A stretch of DNA of 64,000 nt, from assembly GCA_036268355.1 (NCBI GenBank), contig DATAUG010000223.1, positions 1-64,000 of the forward strand, given 5' to 3'. Shown here piece after piece: positions 31,919 to 42,382 of the stretch. Both the position numbers and the translations under genes were made by a program. The number at the start of each line of letters is the position of its first letter. The first letter of the stretch is position 1. The notes under the pieces are model-generated. The model had not been told where the DNA came from. It saw only the letters and a program-made list of their open reading frames with translations, and ran no database searches. This DNA comes from DASQPJ01 sp036268355 (GTDB lineage Bacteria > Actinomycetota > Actinomycetes > Sporichthyales > Sporichthyaceae).

Positions 31919-33339
31919 GACCCGGCCTCGCCGTCGACGACCCGATGGTCGAACGACAACGACAGCGTCGTCACCTGACGCACAGTCACTTCGTTGTTCA
32001 CGACCCAGGGCTGGGGCCGGATCATGCCGAAGGCCAGGATGGCCGACTCCCCCGGGTTCAGAATCGGGGTGCCCGCGTCCACGCCGAAGACGCCGACGTT
32101 GGTGATCGTGATCGTGCCGCCGGACATGTCCGCGGGTTGAGTACGACCCTCCCGAGCGGTGCCGATCAATTCGGCGAGCCCCGCGGCCAACTGCGGCAGC
32201 GACATCGCGTCGGCGTCCTTGATGTTGGGCACCAGCAAGCCCCGCGGGGTCGCGGCGGCGATGCCGAGGTTCACGTAGTGCTTCAGGACGATCTCGCCCG
32301 CCGCGTCGTCGAAGGTCGAGTTGATCTCCGGGGTCCGCTTGACCGCCAGACACATCGCCTTGGCCAGGATCAGCAGCGGCGAGACCTTCAGACCGGCCAT
32401 GGCCGGGTGCTGCTTCAACCTTGCGACGAACTCCACCGTCCCGGTGGCGTCCACGGTCAGGAACTCGGTGACGTGCGGGGCGGTGAAGGCGCTGTTCACC
32501 ATTGCCGCAGCGATCATCCGGCGCACGCCCTTGACCGCGACGCGCTCCTCCCGGTCCGCGGCGGGCCGGGTGAGCGTGGCCGGTTGCGCGGCCGTCGCGA
32601 CGTCCTCGCGAGTGATCGTGCCGTTCGGGCCGGTCGGGCGGACGACCCGCAGGTCCACGCCCAGATCGCGGGCCATCTTGCGCACCGGAGGCTTGGCCAA
32701 CACCGCGATCCGGGACGCCCCGGCGCCCTGCTCCTCCAGCGGAATGGTGCGAGCCGGCACCGCGTCGCCCGCGTAGGGACTCTCCCGAGCCTCGATCAGG
32801 CGTCCGGCCTCCAGGCCGCCGAGGCGCACCGGCCGGAACGGTTCGGTTCCCATCGGTCCGGCCGGGACGCCTTCGCCCACGGCTGCGGCCGGGGTCCGGT
32901 GGTGGGCGCCGTCGTGGACGCCGCGCCGCGGCCGCCGCTGGGCGGTGGTCGTCCGGGGCCCGTAGCCGACCAGCACCGCGGTCCGACCGCCCGGCATCTC
33001 CCCGCCGATGAGTCCCGCGGCGGGCGGACCCTCCACAGCGTCCGGGGAATCGGCACCTATAGGTGACGGTTCCCCGGACGCAACCGGGTTGGCGTGGGGT
33101 TCGGTCTCGATCGTGATGATCGGGGTGCCCACGTCGACGACCTCGCCGACAGCGGCCAGCAGCTCGACGACCTCGCCGGCGTACGGGCTGGGCAGTTCGA
33201 CGGCCGCCTTGGCGGTCTCGATCTCGACCAACGGCTGATTGACCGTCACAACCGTGCCGGGCTGGACGAACCAGCGCAGGATCTCGCCGTCGGTCAGGCC
33301 TTCACCCACGTCGGGCAGCTTGAACTGCTTGCGTGCCAC
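31858..33339 (-). CDS. bkdC: Dihydrolipoamide acyltransferase E2 of branched-chain 2-oxoacid dehydrogenase
   Basis: 493 residues from GTG 33339 after GAGGGACGG. One lipoyl domain (1-80) carries the lipoylated K44 in EIETAKAAVEL. A hinge (80-215), partly coded by a palindromic repeat, precedes a peripheral-subunit-binding domain (VLAKPPVRKMARDLGVDLRVVRPTGPNGTITREDV). The catalytic domain ends with LSLSFDHRVVDG (His and Asp). It transfers the branched acyl group from lipoyl to CoA. It follows E1beta by 40 nt. E3 is not in the window. The 3' end is duplicated twice downstream. Confidence 0.92.
   Translation of the reverse strand: MARKQFKLPDVGEGLTDGEILRWFVQPGTVVTVNQPLVEIETAKAAVELPSPYAGEVVELLAAVGEVVDVGTPIITIETEPHANPVASGEPSPIGADSPDAVEGPPAAGLIGGEMPGGRTAVLVGYGPRTTTAQRRPRRGVHDGAHHRTPAAAVGEGVPAGPMGTEPFRPVRLGGLEAGRLIEARESPYAGDAVPARTIPLEEQGAGASRIAVLAKPPVRKMARDLGVDLRVVRPTGPNGTITREDVATAAQPATLTRPAADREERVAVKGVRRMIAAAMVNSAFTAPHVTEFLTVDATGTVEFVARLKQHPAMAGLKVSPLLILAKAMCLAVKRTPEINSTFDDAAGEIVLKHYVNLGIAAATPRGLLVPNIKDADAMSLPQLAAGLAELIGTAREGRTQPADMSGGTITITNVGVFGVDAGTPILNPGESAILAFGMIRPQPWVVNNEVTVRQVTTLSLSFDHRVVDGEAGSRFLVDVGSVLTDPATALLF
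33038..33081. repeat. Palindromic repeat inside the E2 hinge coding sequence
   Basis: GCGTCCGGGGAA (33038-33049) and TTCCCCGGACGC (33070-33081), perfect 12-bp arms. The whole ~47-bp unit resembles 34385-34443 (shared GCGTCCGG-x-GAA…ATAG…GAC-x-GGTT…CCGGACGCAAC). Translated, it gives part of the hinge around NPVASGEPSPIGADSPDAV. Confidence 0.75.
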
Positions 33340-33368
33340 TTCGTCCGTCCCTCAGGCAGTGAACAATT

Positions 33369-33385
33369 TACTGACGACGTCAGTA
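33369..33385. repeat. Palindrome spanning the E1beta stop
   Basis: TACTGACG-A-CGTCAGTA contains the E1beta stop (33380-33382, minus). It lies between E1beta and E2. It is the same CTGACG/CGTCAG stem seen at other gene ends. Confidence 0.55.
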
Positions 33386-34366
33386 GGCCAACGATCGGTC
33401 CACCGCGTCGAGCACCCGATCCAGGTCCGGCAGATACTCCTCCTCCAGCCGCGACGGCGGGTACGGGGTGTCGAACCCGCCGACCCGCAGCGTCGGCGCC
33501 TCCAGGGAGTGGAAGCACGTCTCCTGAACCTCGGCGGCGATCTCGGCACCGAGGCCCAGATGCACCGGAGCCTCGTGCACGACGATCAGCCGGCCGGTCC
33601 GGCGCACCGAGGAGAAGAGCGTGTCGGTGTCCAACGGGGACAGCGAGCGCAGGTCGATAACCTCGAGTGACTTGCCGTCAGATTCCGCCGCCACCGCGGA
33701 ATCCAGGCATACCTTGACCATCGGGCCGTACGTCGCGACCGTCAGGTCGGTGCCCTCGCGCACGATCCGGGCCGAGTGCAACGACTCCGGCGGCGGTCCG
33801 GCCGTCACGTCCAGCTCGGCCTTCTCCCAGTAGCGGCGCTTGGGTTCGAAGAAGATCACCGGGTCGTCGGAGGTGATGGCCTGCTGGATCATCCAGTACG
33901 CGTCGACAGGGTTCGAACACGCCACGACCCGCAGCCCGGCGGTGTGTGCGAAGTACGCCTCGGGCGACTCGGAGTGGTGCTCGACCGCACCGATGCCGCC
34001 GCCGAACGGGATCCGGACGACGACCGGCATCTTCACGTTGCCGGCCGAGCGCACCCGCATCTTCGCCAACTGGCAGACGATCTGGTCGAAGGCGGGAAAC
34101 ACGAAGCCGTCGAACTGGATCTCGCAAACCGGCCGGTAGCCGCGCAGCGCCATGCCGATCGCGGTGCCCAGGATCCCGGACTCGGCCAGCGGGGTGTCGA
34201 TGACCCGGTCCTCGCCGAAGTCCTTCTGCAGCCCGTCGGTGACCCGGAAGACGCCGCCGAGTTTGCCGATGTCCTCGCCCATCAGCACGACCTTGGGGTC
34301 GGCCTCCATGGCTGCCCGCAGGCCCATCGTCAGAGCCTTCGCCAACGTCGTCGTCTGACCGCTCAT
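33380..34366 (-). CDS. bkdB: 2-oxoacid dehydrogenase E1 beta subunit
   Basis: 328 residues, full length. Family signatures are VVLMGEDIGKLGGVFRVTDGLQKDFGEDRVIDTPLAESGILGTAIGMAL, with the Glu that activates thiamine diphosphate in LAESG. GAVEHHSESPEAYF carries the active-site His pair, and the C-terminus is LGAEIAAEVQE…VGGFDTPYP. It pairs with E1alpha to decarboxylate branched-chain 2-oxoacids. The gene order E1alpha-E1beta-E2 fits bkdABC of streptomycetes, which supplies branched acyl-CoA primers for fatty acids. Confidence 0.93.
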   Translation of the reverse strand: MSGQTTTLAKALTMGLRAAMEADPKVVLMGEDIGKLGGVFRVTDGLQKDFGEDRVIDTPLAESGILGTAIGMALRGYRPVCEIQFDGFVFPAFDQIVCQLAKMRVRSAGNVKMPVVVRIPFGGGIGAVEHHSESPEAYFAHTAGLRVVACSNPVDAYWMIQQAITSDDPVIFFEPKRRYWEKAELDVTAGPPPESLHSARIVREGTDLTVATYGPMVKVCLDSAVAAESDGKSLEVIDLRSLSPLDTDTLFSSVRRTGRLIVVHEAPVHLGLGAEIAAEVQETCFHSLEAPTLRVGGFDTPYPPSRLEEEYLPDLDRVLDAVDRSLAY

Positions 34367-34384
34367 CGCGGCCCCCGCCCCTCA

Positions 34385-34443
34385 TTGCGTCCGGCGAAGT
34401 CAACGCCAATAGCGACCGGTTGGCCGGACGCAACGAGATTCGG
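34385..34443. repeat. Palindromic repeat between E1alpha and E1beta
   Basis: TTGCGTCCGGC (34385-34395) and GCCGGACGCAA (34433-34443), perfect 11-bp arms, with an inner sequence related to the copy in the E2 hinge (33038-33081). It occupies most of the 103-bp gap between the genes and could form a stable mRNA hairpin. Confidence 0.75.
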
Positions 34444-34469
34444 GAGGCTCATTCGGACGGCTGCGCGGC

Positions 34470-35564
34470 TCATTCGGCACCTTCGAAGGAGGCGAGGTAC
34501 TCGGCGAAGTCGCGCCGTTGGGCGGCCAGCCGCGGGTGCGGCTCGGCGTAGACGTTGTCGAACATCGACAGCGGCTCCGGGTCGGGCATCTCCAGGCATC
34601 CGGTGCGCACGTGCTTGGCCAACTCGTCGGACTCCGCGGCGATCGAGTCGAAGAACACCTGGTCGGCCTTGCCCTGCCGGATCAGGTACGAGCGCAACCG
34701 CTCGATCGGGTCCTTCAGCTTCCAGGCCTCGACCTCGGCGGCGATGCGGTAGCGGGTCGGGTCGTCGGAGGTGGTGTGGGCACCCATGCGGTAGGTGAAC
34801 GCCTCGATGAACGTCGGGCCGCTGCCCTCCCGGGCACGCTTCAGGGCGGCCTGGGTGACGGCGTAGGTGGCGAGCACGTCGTTGCCGTCGACCCGGACTC
34901 CGGGGAAGCCGAAGCCGCGGGCCCGCTGGTAGAGCGGGATCCGGGACTGCTTCTCCAACGGCTCGGAGATCGCCCACTGGTTGTTCTGGCAGAAGAACAC
35001 CACCGGCGCCTGGAAGACGCTGGCCCAGATGAACGACTCGTTCACGTCGCCCTGGCTGGTCGCCCCGTCGCCGAAGTACGCGACTACCGCGGAGCCGTTC
35101 TCGCCTAGCGCTCCATCGCGTTGGACGCCCATCGCGTACCCGACCGCGTGCAGCGTCTGCGCGCCGATCACGATCGTGTAGAGATGGAACTTGTGGGCCT
35201 CGGGGTCCCAGCCGCCCAGGTTCACGCCGCGGAACAGCCCCAGCAACCGCAGCGGGTCGACCCCGCGGCACCAGGCCACGCCGTGCTCGCGGTAGGTCGG
35301 GAAGGCGTGGTCGTTCGGTCCCAACGCGCGACCGGAGCCGACCTGCGCGGCCTCCTGACCGAGCAGCGAGGCCCAGATGCCGAGCTCGCCCTGCCGCTGC
35401 AGCGCGGTGGCCTCGGCATCGATGCGTCGCACCAGGACCAGATCGCGGTAGAGCGCACACAACTGCTCGTCGGACAGGTCGGCCCGGTACTCCGGGTGCT
35501 CCACCCGCTCGCCCTCCGGCGTCAGGAGTTGGACCAGGTCCGGCTCTTCGCCGAAATCGGGCAT
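34470..35564 (-). CDS. bkdA: 2-oxoacid dehydrogenase E1 alpha subunit
   Basis: 364 residues. I take ATG 35564, which has GGAGGA at 6-nt spacing; GTG 35570 abuts that site and is less likely. The thiamine-diphosphate motif is GDGATSQGDVNESFIWASVFQAPVVFFCQNN. The substrate-side region is ISEPLEKQSRIPLYQRARGFGFPG, and the phosphorylation-loop-like region is YRMGAHTTSDDPTRYR, where S/T-S-D-D-P-T-R-Y-R is typical of branched-chain E1alpha. First gene of the operon. Confidence 0.93.
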   Translation of the reverse strand: MPDFGEEPDLVQLLTPEGERVEHPEYRADLSDEQLCALYRDLVLVRRIDAEATALQRQGELGIWASLLGQEAAQVGSGRALGPNDHAFPTYREHGVAWCRGVDPLRLLGLFRGVNLGGWDPEAHKFHLYTIVIGAQTLHAVGYAMGVQRDGALGENGSAVVAYFGDGATSQGDVNESFIWASVFQAPVVFFCQNNQWAISEPLEKQSRIPLYQRARGFGFPGVRVDGNDVLATYAVTQAALKRAREGSGPTFIEAFTYRMGAHTTSDDPTRYRIAAEVEAWKLKDPIERLRSYLIRQGKADQVFFDSIAAESDELAKHVRTGCLEMPDPEPLSMFDNVYAEPHPRLAAQRRDFAEYLASFEGAE

Positions 35565-35659
35565 CGCCACTCCTCCGTCTGACCCTTGATCACCACGTTA
35601 GCGATCGGCCGAACTCCGCGCGGGCCATGTCCCGGAGTCGTCCGCCGTAACGAGAGCTC

Positions 35660-35680
35660 ATTTCAAGCATGACCTGAAAT
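35660..35680. promoter_or_regulatory. Short inverted repeat upstream of the bkd operon
   Basis: ATTTCA-N9-TGAAAT, ~95 bp upstream of E1alpha, in the least GC-rich part of the gap. A possible operator. Confidence 0.4.
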
Positions 35681-35773
35681 ACCCGGTCCAGACATCCGCC
35701 GAACCGTCGAGGCGATCATCGACCCGACGGCCCATGGAACACCGTCGAGTCCATGCGGCCGGCCCCGGAAACG

Positions 35774-35808
35774 CCGTCGGCCCGGCCGAGGACCGGCCGG
35801 GCCGACGG
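35774..35808 (-). terminator. 14-bp-stem terminator of the large surface protein gene
   Basis: CCGTCGGCCCGGCC (35774-35787), a 7-nt loop, GGCCGGGCCGACGG (35795-35808). Perfect stem, 17 nt past the stop at 35826. Confidence 0.8.
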
Positions 35809-35825
35809 TTTCCTCTGACCCTGCG

Positions 35826-38402
35826 TCAGGCCCGGCGGAACCTGCGCAGTGCCCCTCCGGCGAGCACCAGGCCCGCGGCCTCGGCCGCGTCTTCGGCATC
35901 CTCGCCGGCGACGGGCAGCCCGACAGCGGCTCCCGGAGCACCGCGCCAGGCGTAGTCCTGGCGAGGCGTACGCCACTGGTTGTGGCCTGCCGGACGCCAG
36001 TCGTGCCAGCCGCCCGCGCCCGGGTCGGCATTGCCCCATCGGGCGCCACCGCTGGGGAGGTCGTCATACCCGAACCGGTAGCGGGGAGCGTCCTGTCGGG
36101 GCTCGCTCGCCTGTCCCGAGTGGGCCGCTGGAGCGCCGGCGGCGTCACTGGCCTCTTCCTGCTGCTCCGGGACGGCCTGGTACTCCGCAGCGGTCTGGTG
36201 CTCGGGCAGGCTCGGGCCGGTCTCGTGCTCGCCGGCCTCGTGTTCGCCGGCCTCCACCGCGTGGCCGACGCCGTGGGCCTCGCCCTGTCCGAGGCTGCTT
36301 CCCGAGGTTTCCGGGGCGACGGTCCGGCCGTAGACCAGGTCGAGCAACGAGGCCTCGCCGCCGAGCCCAGCGAGCCCGCCGGCGCCGCCATCGAGGCCCT
36401 GAACCGGCACTCCTGGACCGGTGCCGTGCACCGCGGCCGCCGCGCCACCGTCGCCGTTGTCCGCCACCGCGGCCGGGCTCGCGTGGCGACCGGTGCGTTG
36501 CCGAGGAATTCGGGGTCCGGCGTCCTCGCCACGGGCCGCCGCGACCATCGGCACCACGTCGCCACCGCGCGGCCGGGCTCCCTGCGCGTCGCCTCCGTCG
36601 ACGGCAGCCGCCACAACTGCCTCGGCGGAACTGTCGGGCTCGTGGCGCTCGCCCGGACCGGCGTCGGCGACGTGCCCGATCCGGATGCCGGGCGTGTCCT
36701 GCCCGTCCTCGGGGTGGCTCTCCCCGTGGGCGCCTTCGGGAAGGTCCAGCAATGGCTGATGCCCGTTGCCGAGGTCCACCACGCGCCGCCGCCGGTCCTT
36801 CGCGCCGTTGAACACCGCGATGAAGGCGCCGTTCTCGTCCCGGCCGAACGGCGGGGCGCCGGCGCTCCGGCTGTCGTGGTCGCGCCGCTCGTCGCCGGCC
36901 TTGAGCGGCGGCGCCGCGGTCGCCGGGCCGACCAACTCGCTGTTCGCCCGGCGGTGCCGACCACTATCGCCCTTCCTGGCATCACCGGACCGGCCGGCAT
37001 CAGCGGCACCCCCGGGCTTGCCCGCCTTGCCGGCAGCGCTGCCGCCCTTGGCGGCGCTGCGCCGAGTGTCAACCGCACTGCCCAGGCTGACGATCGAACC
37101 GCTGCCGCCGGTCGCGTCACCCACGGCGCTCGGCACACCAGTGGCAGGCTGGGCGTCCCCGCCGGCCTGCTGTTTCCGGACGTTACCGGGGTTCTCCGCC
37201 GCGCGCGGGTCGCTGCCGGCGCGCACCGCGCCGCCCGAACCCGCCGGGCTGGTTCCCGCGCCGTCCGCACCGCCGCCGTCCCCGAGGTTGATCAGACCCC
37301 CATGCTCGCGGGCGTGCCGCCCGGCGCGCTTGGCGTGCCGCCCGGCCGTGGTGTCGGGGGCGCCGCGGTTCACCCAGACCAGGCTCGCCGGACCGGTGTT
37401 GCCCGCTCCCGCGCCGCCGCCGTTGCCCAGTTCCAGCACGCCGCGCTCGCCGCCCGCGCGGGCGCCACGGCCGTCGGAGCCCGCGCCGGCGCCCTGGTTC
37501 ATCACCGGCGAGGTCGCCGGCCGACGGGCGGGCACCCGCGGCCCACGGTTCGCGGCGTGCTTGCCGGCGGAGTCGGCTGTCCGGACCACATCGCCGGCAC
37601 CGCCCGTCGCGGAGGGGCCTACGCCTGCGGCGGGGCCGCGGGCGCGACCGCCCTTGCTCACGCCGGCCGACGCAGCCGAACCGCTCGTGCCGCCCTGCGG
37701 TCGCGTCGGCCGGACACCCACCGCAGCGCTTCCCGGCGCGGCCGGGGCGGCGGAGACGGGCGGCGCGGGCGCGGTTGCGGACGGTACCGGCGGTGCCGCG
37801 GGCTTGACTGCGGGCGGCGCCGCCACGGCCGGGGCGGGGGCCGGTGCCGCCGGGGGTTTGGCTGGGGCGGGCGCGCTTGCAGCCGGTGCCGCGGGCTTGG
37901 CGGCGGCGGACGGGGCTGCCGGGGTGGGGTCGGTGTCCGGGGCAGGAGCTGTATCGGGCGCGGGGGCCGGCGCGGTCCTGGCCGTGGCCGGTGCGGTCCT
38001 GGCCGTGGCCGGCGCCGTCCTGGCGGGATCAGTCCTCGCAGCGGGAGTCCGCGGTGCCGCCGGGTCGGTCCGGGGTGCCGCCGCCGGGTCGGTCCGCGGG
38101 GCCGGGTCGATCCCCGGATCCGCGTCCGCCTTGGCGGCGGAATCCGGCTTGTTCGGCTGCGCCGGGACCGACTGTGTATTGGGCGCGGGATCGCCCCCGG
38201 GTGTGCCGGTGGCCGGTGCCGGGTCGGTGGCAGAGGCGCTCACCGCTCGGACCGCGGCGTGCGCGGAGCCGGCCGCGGCGGCCTGGAGCACGACGAGACC
38301 GACCCCGGCCGCCGAGGCCAACGTGGCACGTCGGATCCCGGGCGTCAGCCGCGAGGGAGCAGCGTGCCGCCGGCGCCGGGCCGAAACGGAACCAGGACGC
38401 AT
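35826..38402 (-). CDS. Large exported Ala/Pro/Gly-rich surface protein with degenerate sorting signal
   Basis: 858 residues from ATG 38402 after GGGGGCCC. A twin-basic signal (SARRRRHAAPSRLTPG…LQAAAAGSAHA) precedes a ~190-residue Pro/Ala/Thr/Asp tract with RTAPATA repeats. A Gly-rich region follows with a short recurring motif: VLELGNGGGAG, LINLGDGGGAD, IVSLGSAVD and VVDLGNGHQ. The C-terminus reads GLPVAGEDAEDAAEAAGLVLAGGALRRFRRA, i.e. LPxTG-box position, hydrophobic stretch and Arg tail, but with LPVAG and a weak hydrophobic segment. I read it as a wall-associated protein; anchoring by sortase is doubtful. No enzyme domain is seen. Confidence 0.75.
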   Translation of the reverse strand: MRPGSVSARRRRHAAPSRLTPGIRRATLASAAGVGLVVLQAAAAGSAHAAVRAVSASATDPAPATGTPGGDPAPNTQSVPAQPNKPDSAAKADADPGIDPAPRTDPAAAPRTDPAAPRTPAARTDPARTAPATARTAPATARTAPAPAPDTAPAPDTDPTPAAPSAAAKPAAPAASAPAPAKPPAAPAPAPAVAAPPAVKPAAPPVPSATAPAPPVSAAPAAPGSAAVGVRPTRPQGGTSGSAASAGVSKGGRARGPAAGVGPSATGGAGDVVRTADSAGKHAANRGPRVPARRPATSPVMNQGAGAGSDGRGARAGGERGVLELGNGGGAGAGNTGPASLVWVNRGAPDTTAGRHAKRAGRHAREHGGLINLGDGGGADGAGTSPAGSGGAVRAGSDPRAAENPGNVRKQQAGGDAQPATGVPSAVGDATGGSGSIVSLGSAVDTRRSAAKGGSAAGKAGKPGGAADAGRSGDARKGDSGRHRRANSELVGPATAAPPLKAGDERRDHDSRSAGAPPFGRDENGAFIAVFNGAKDRRRRVVDLGNGHQPLLDLPEGAHGESHPEDGQDTPGIRIGHVADAGPGERHEPDSSAEAVVAAAVDGGDAQGARPRGGDVVPMVAAARGEDAGPRIPRQRTGRHASPAAVADNGDGGAAAAVHGTGPGVPVQGLDGGAGGLAGLGGEASLLDLVYGRTVAPETSGSSLGQGEAHGVGHAVEAGEHEAGEHETGPSLPEHQTAAEYQAVPEQQEEASDAAGAPAAHSGQASEPRQDAPRYRFGYDDLPSGGARWGNADPGAGGWHDWRPAGHNQWRTPRQDYAWRGAPGAAVGLPVAGEDAEDAAEAAGLVLAGGALRRFRRA

Positions 38403-38744
38403 CTTGGGCCCCCAATACAAACTCGCAGCGGTACGCATCGCCGGCACCGACGGCAATTTGTCTAACAGCCCGCCGCCAGGGCTCGCCATATCGGACGTAT
38501 GGGGCCGCCCCGCCCGTCGCGCCTCTCGGCCAACCAATTTCCTGCGCAGACCGGGCGGAGGCCCATTCTCCGACCTGTCCCGAACGCGGTGACTTGTCGG
38601 GATCCGCCACCCCTCCCCGCCGAGGAGTTTCGGGCGATTAAACCTGATTCGTCGACACGTCCCGGCCGGACCCGAGCGCCTGCGTCGGGACCGGCGATCC
38701 GTGGGATCAAACCCGTTACCCGGACAGTGATTCACCGGTCAAAT
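38403..38744. other. Long leader/intergenic region upstream of the surface protein
   Basis: 342 bp between the aminotransferase stop (38745) and the surface-protein start. An alternative ATG lies at 38438. I looked for c-di-AMP (ydaO) riboswitch landmarks, common before wall genes in actinobacteria, and could not align them. No gene seen. Confidence 0.4.
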
Positions 38745-39830
38745 TCACCCGTTGGGGGGCATACCCAGTTCGGCGAACCGCGCGGCCACCTCGAGAAAAC
38801 GGTCGTCGACTTCGGGTTCGGCGATCGTGACCCGGACCCCCTCGACACCGAACGGTCGCACCATGAGGCCGGCCGCCTCGCAGGCGGCGGCGAATTCGGC
38901 GGTCCGGTCACCCAACGCAAACCACACGAAATTCCCCTGGGCGTCCGGAATGTCCCATCCCTGGGCCAGCAATTTCGCAACGACCCGGGCCCGTTCCTCG
39001 ACCAGGATTCGCACCCGCAAGCGCATATCTCTCTCGGCTGCCAACGAGGCGACGGCCGCCTCCTGCGCCACCGACGACACCCCGAACGGCACCGCGCACG
39101 CCCGGGCGGCCGCCGCCACCGGCGCCGGGGCGATCACGTAGCCGACCCGCAACCCGGCCAACCCGTACGCCTTCGAGAAGGTGCGCAACACCGCCAGGTT
39201 GGCACGGTCCCGGTACAACTCGACCCCGTCCGGGACGTCAGGGTCGGTCACGAACTCGCGGTATGCCTCGTCGAGCACCACCAGCACGTCGGACGGCACG
39301 GCGTCGAGGAACGTCTCGAGCTCGCCGCGCCGGATTGCCGGGCCGGTCGGGTTGTTGGGACTGCACAGGAACACCAGCCGGGTCCGGTCGGTGACCGCGG
39401 CGGCCATCGCCGGCAGGTCGTGCCGACCCTCGGCCGTGAGCGGCACCCGGACCGATTCGGCCCCGGCGATCTGGACCAGGATCGGGTAGGCCTCGAACGA
39501 CCGCCAGGCATAAAGGACCTCGTCGCCGACCGACGAAGTCGCCTGCAGCAGCTGCTGGGCCACGCCCACCGAGCCCGTCCCCAGCGCCAGATGCTCCGTG
39601 GGGACGGCCAGCTGCTTCGCCAGCGCCACGGTCAGGGACCGGGCGGCCATGTCCGGGTAGCGGTTCACCATGCCCGCGCTGCCCGCGATCACGTCGAAGA
39701 CGGCGGGCAGCGGGTGGTACGGGTTCTCGTTCGACGAGAGCTTGAACGCGGCGCCGCCGCGCGGCATGCGCCCGGGCTGGTAGGCCGGAATGCCGGTGAT
39801 GGCCGACCGCAGTCGGGGCCCCTGCGTCAT
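38745..39830 (-). CDS. Histidinol-phosphate / aromatic amino acid aminotransferase
   Basis: 361 residues from ATG 39830 after GAGGAGGCGCC. Class II fold-type I PLP enzyme: FKLSSNENPYHPLP at the N-terminus, LCSPNNPTGP, VVLDEAYREF with the PLP-ring Asp, the Schiff-base Lys in LRTFSKAYGLAGLRVGY, and the C-terminal Arg in VEGVRVTIAEPEVDDRFLE. It belongs to the HisC/Pat group that transaminates histidinol phosphate or phenylalanine/tyrosine. Isolated from his genes, so the aromatic aminotransferase (Pat) role is more likely. Confidence 0.9.
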   Translation of the reverse strand: MTQGPRLRSAITGIPAYQPGRMPRGGAAFKLSSNENPYHPLPAVFDVIAGSAGMVNRYPDMAARSLTVALAKQLAVPTEHLALGTGSVGVAQQLLQATSSVGDEVLYAWRSFEAYPILVQIAGAESVRVPLTAEGRHDLPAMAAAVTDRTRLVFLCSPNNPTGPAIRRGELETFLDAVPSDVLVVLDEAYREFVTDPDVPDGVELYRDRANLAVLRTFSKAYGLAGLRVGYVIAPAPVAAAARACAVPFGVSSVAQEAAVASLAAERDMRLRVRILVEERARVVAKLLAQGWDIPDAQGNFVWFALGDRTAEFAAACEAAGLMVRPFGVEGVRVTIAEPEVDDRFLEVAARFAELGMPPNG

Positions 39831-39904
39831 GGCGCCTCCTCGTTCATCAGACAGCAGGGACTTCGGTCCGCCGAGCCGCGCACCACGCATGACACCATGC
39901 GCTC

Positions 39905-40309
39905 ATGCGCAGTGTGCTCATCCGCCTGGCAGTCAACGGGGCCGCCCTGTGGGTGGCGGCCGGCGCGGTGCGCGGCATCGATCTCAACAACGGTCCGCAC
40001 GCCGGCAACGGGACGCTGAGCCAACGGGTGAGCGTGATCATCGTGGTGGCCGCGATCTTCGCGGTGGTCAACACCGTGGTGAAGCCGGTCGTCAAGCTGT
40101 TCTCGATACCGCTGTTCATCCTTACCCTCGGGCTGATCATCTTCGTGATCAACGCCCTGATGCTGCTGCTCACCAGCGCGATCTGCGACAAGCTGGACGT
40201 GCCTTTCCACGTCGAGGGCTTCAAACCGGCGCTGGTCGGTGGCCTGGTGGTCAGCTTCGTCTCGTGGATGATCAACGTGCTGCTGCCCGACCGCCTCGAA
40301 GCCCGCTGA
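39905..40309 (+). CDS. Phage-holin-4-2 family membrane protein (YvlD-like)
   Basis: 134 residues with four TM helices (residues ~8-22, 42-62, 66-92 and 107-128). The central VVNTVVKPVVKLFSIPLFILTLGLIIFVINALMLLLTSA is the diagnostic core of the Phage_holin_4_2 family, which is widespread in chromosomes and not evidence of prophage. The family is linked to envelope stress (YvlD). Divergent from the aminotransferase gene and convergent with thiC. Confidence 0.9.
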   Translation: MRSVLIRLAVNGAALWVAAGAVRGIDLNNGPHAGNGTLSQRVSVIIVVAAIFAVVNTVVKPVVKLFSIPLFILTLGLIIFVINALMLLLTSAICDKLDVPFHVEGFKPALVGGLVVSFVSWMINVLLPDRLEAR

Positions 40310-40320
40310 CGCCCCGTCAG
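40306..40320. terminator. Stop-embedded hairpin between holin-like gene and thiC
   Basis: CTGACG-CCC-CGTCAG contains the TGA stop of the holin-like gene (40307-40309). It lies 10 nt beyond the thiC stop on the other strand, so it can serve both. Confidence 0.65.
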
Positions 40321-40329
40321 ATCGGCCGT

Positions 40330-42096
<1,767 letters not shown>

Positions 42097-42102
42097 GATC
42101 AA

Positions 42103-42190
42103 CTCCCTACGCCGGAATTACCCGGTCAGGTTCAGGCGGTCGGCGGCGCGGCAGCCGCCCTCTCAGCCCGGTCCCACCCGAGCTCCCGCG
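42103..42190 (-). promoter_or_regulatory. TPP (THI-box) riboswitch of thiC
   Basis: On the minus strand: GCTCGGGTGGGACCGGGCTGAGA (5' part with CTGAGA), then a GC-rich variable stem, then ACCTGACCGGGTAATTCCGG and CGTAGGGAG. These are the conserved pyrimidine- and diphosphate-sensing helices. The terminal AGGGAG is also the thiC Shine-Dalgarno, so ligand binding should block translation start. Confidence 0.95.
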
Positions 42191-42248
42191 TATCACTTCG
42201 CCTCGACCCTACCCGTCGCCCCGTGCCACCCGTCGCCCCGTGCCCCAG

Positions 42249-42321
42249 GGGGTGTCATCCCTTGGTGCGCCGCCAACCACCCCGAAAACGCCACCCCCGG
42301 TGTCCCAGGGGGTGACACCCC
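42249..42321. repeat. Two-core palindromic repeat, locus B
   Basis: Cores GGGGTGTCATCCC (42249-42261) and GGGGTGACACCCC (42309-42321), 60 bp apart, with a GCGCCGCC…GAAAACGCC interior. Same family as 25765-25937 and 59869-59940. It lies between the thiC leader and the phosphatase gene. Confidence 0.75.
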
Positions 42322-42382
42322 CTGGGACTCCGCGCCCAGAGCCCGCGGGCGTCCTACCGGCAGCGACTGGGAGGATGCCGGG

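Noticed and set aside
35982..38465. 827-codon plus-strand open frame
   Set aside because: It is antisense to the exported Ala/Pro/Gly-rich gene. High-GC codon bias keeps the opposite strand open, and the translation has no family resemblance.
38403..38744. c-di-AMP (ydaO) riboswitch before the surface protein gene
   Set aside because: Expected conserved blocks could not be aligned by eye on the minus strand. A covariance-model search would decide.
39905..40309. Holin-like gene as sign of a prophage
   Set aside because: The Phage_holin_4_2/YvlD family is chromosomal and widespread; no phage genes adjoin it.
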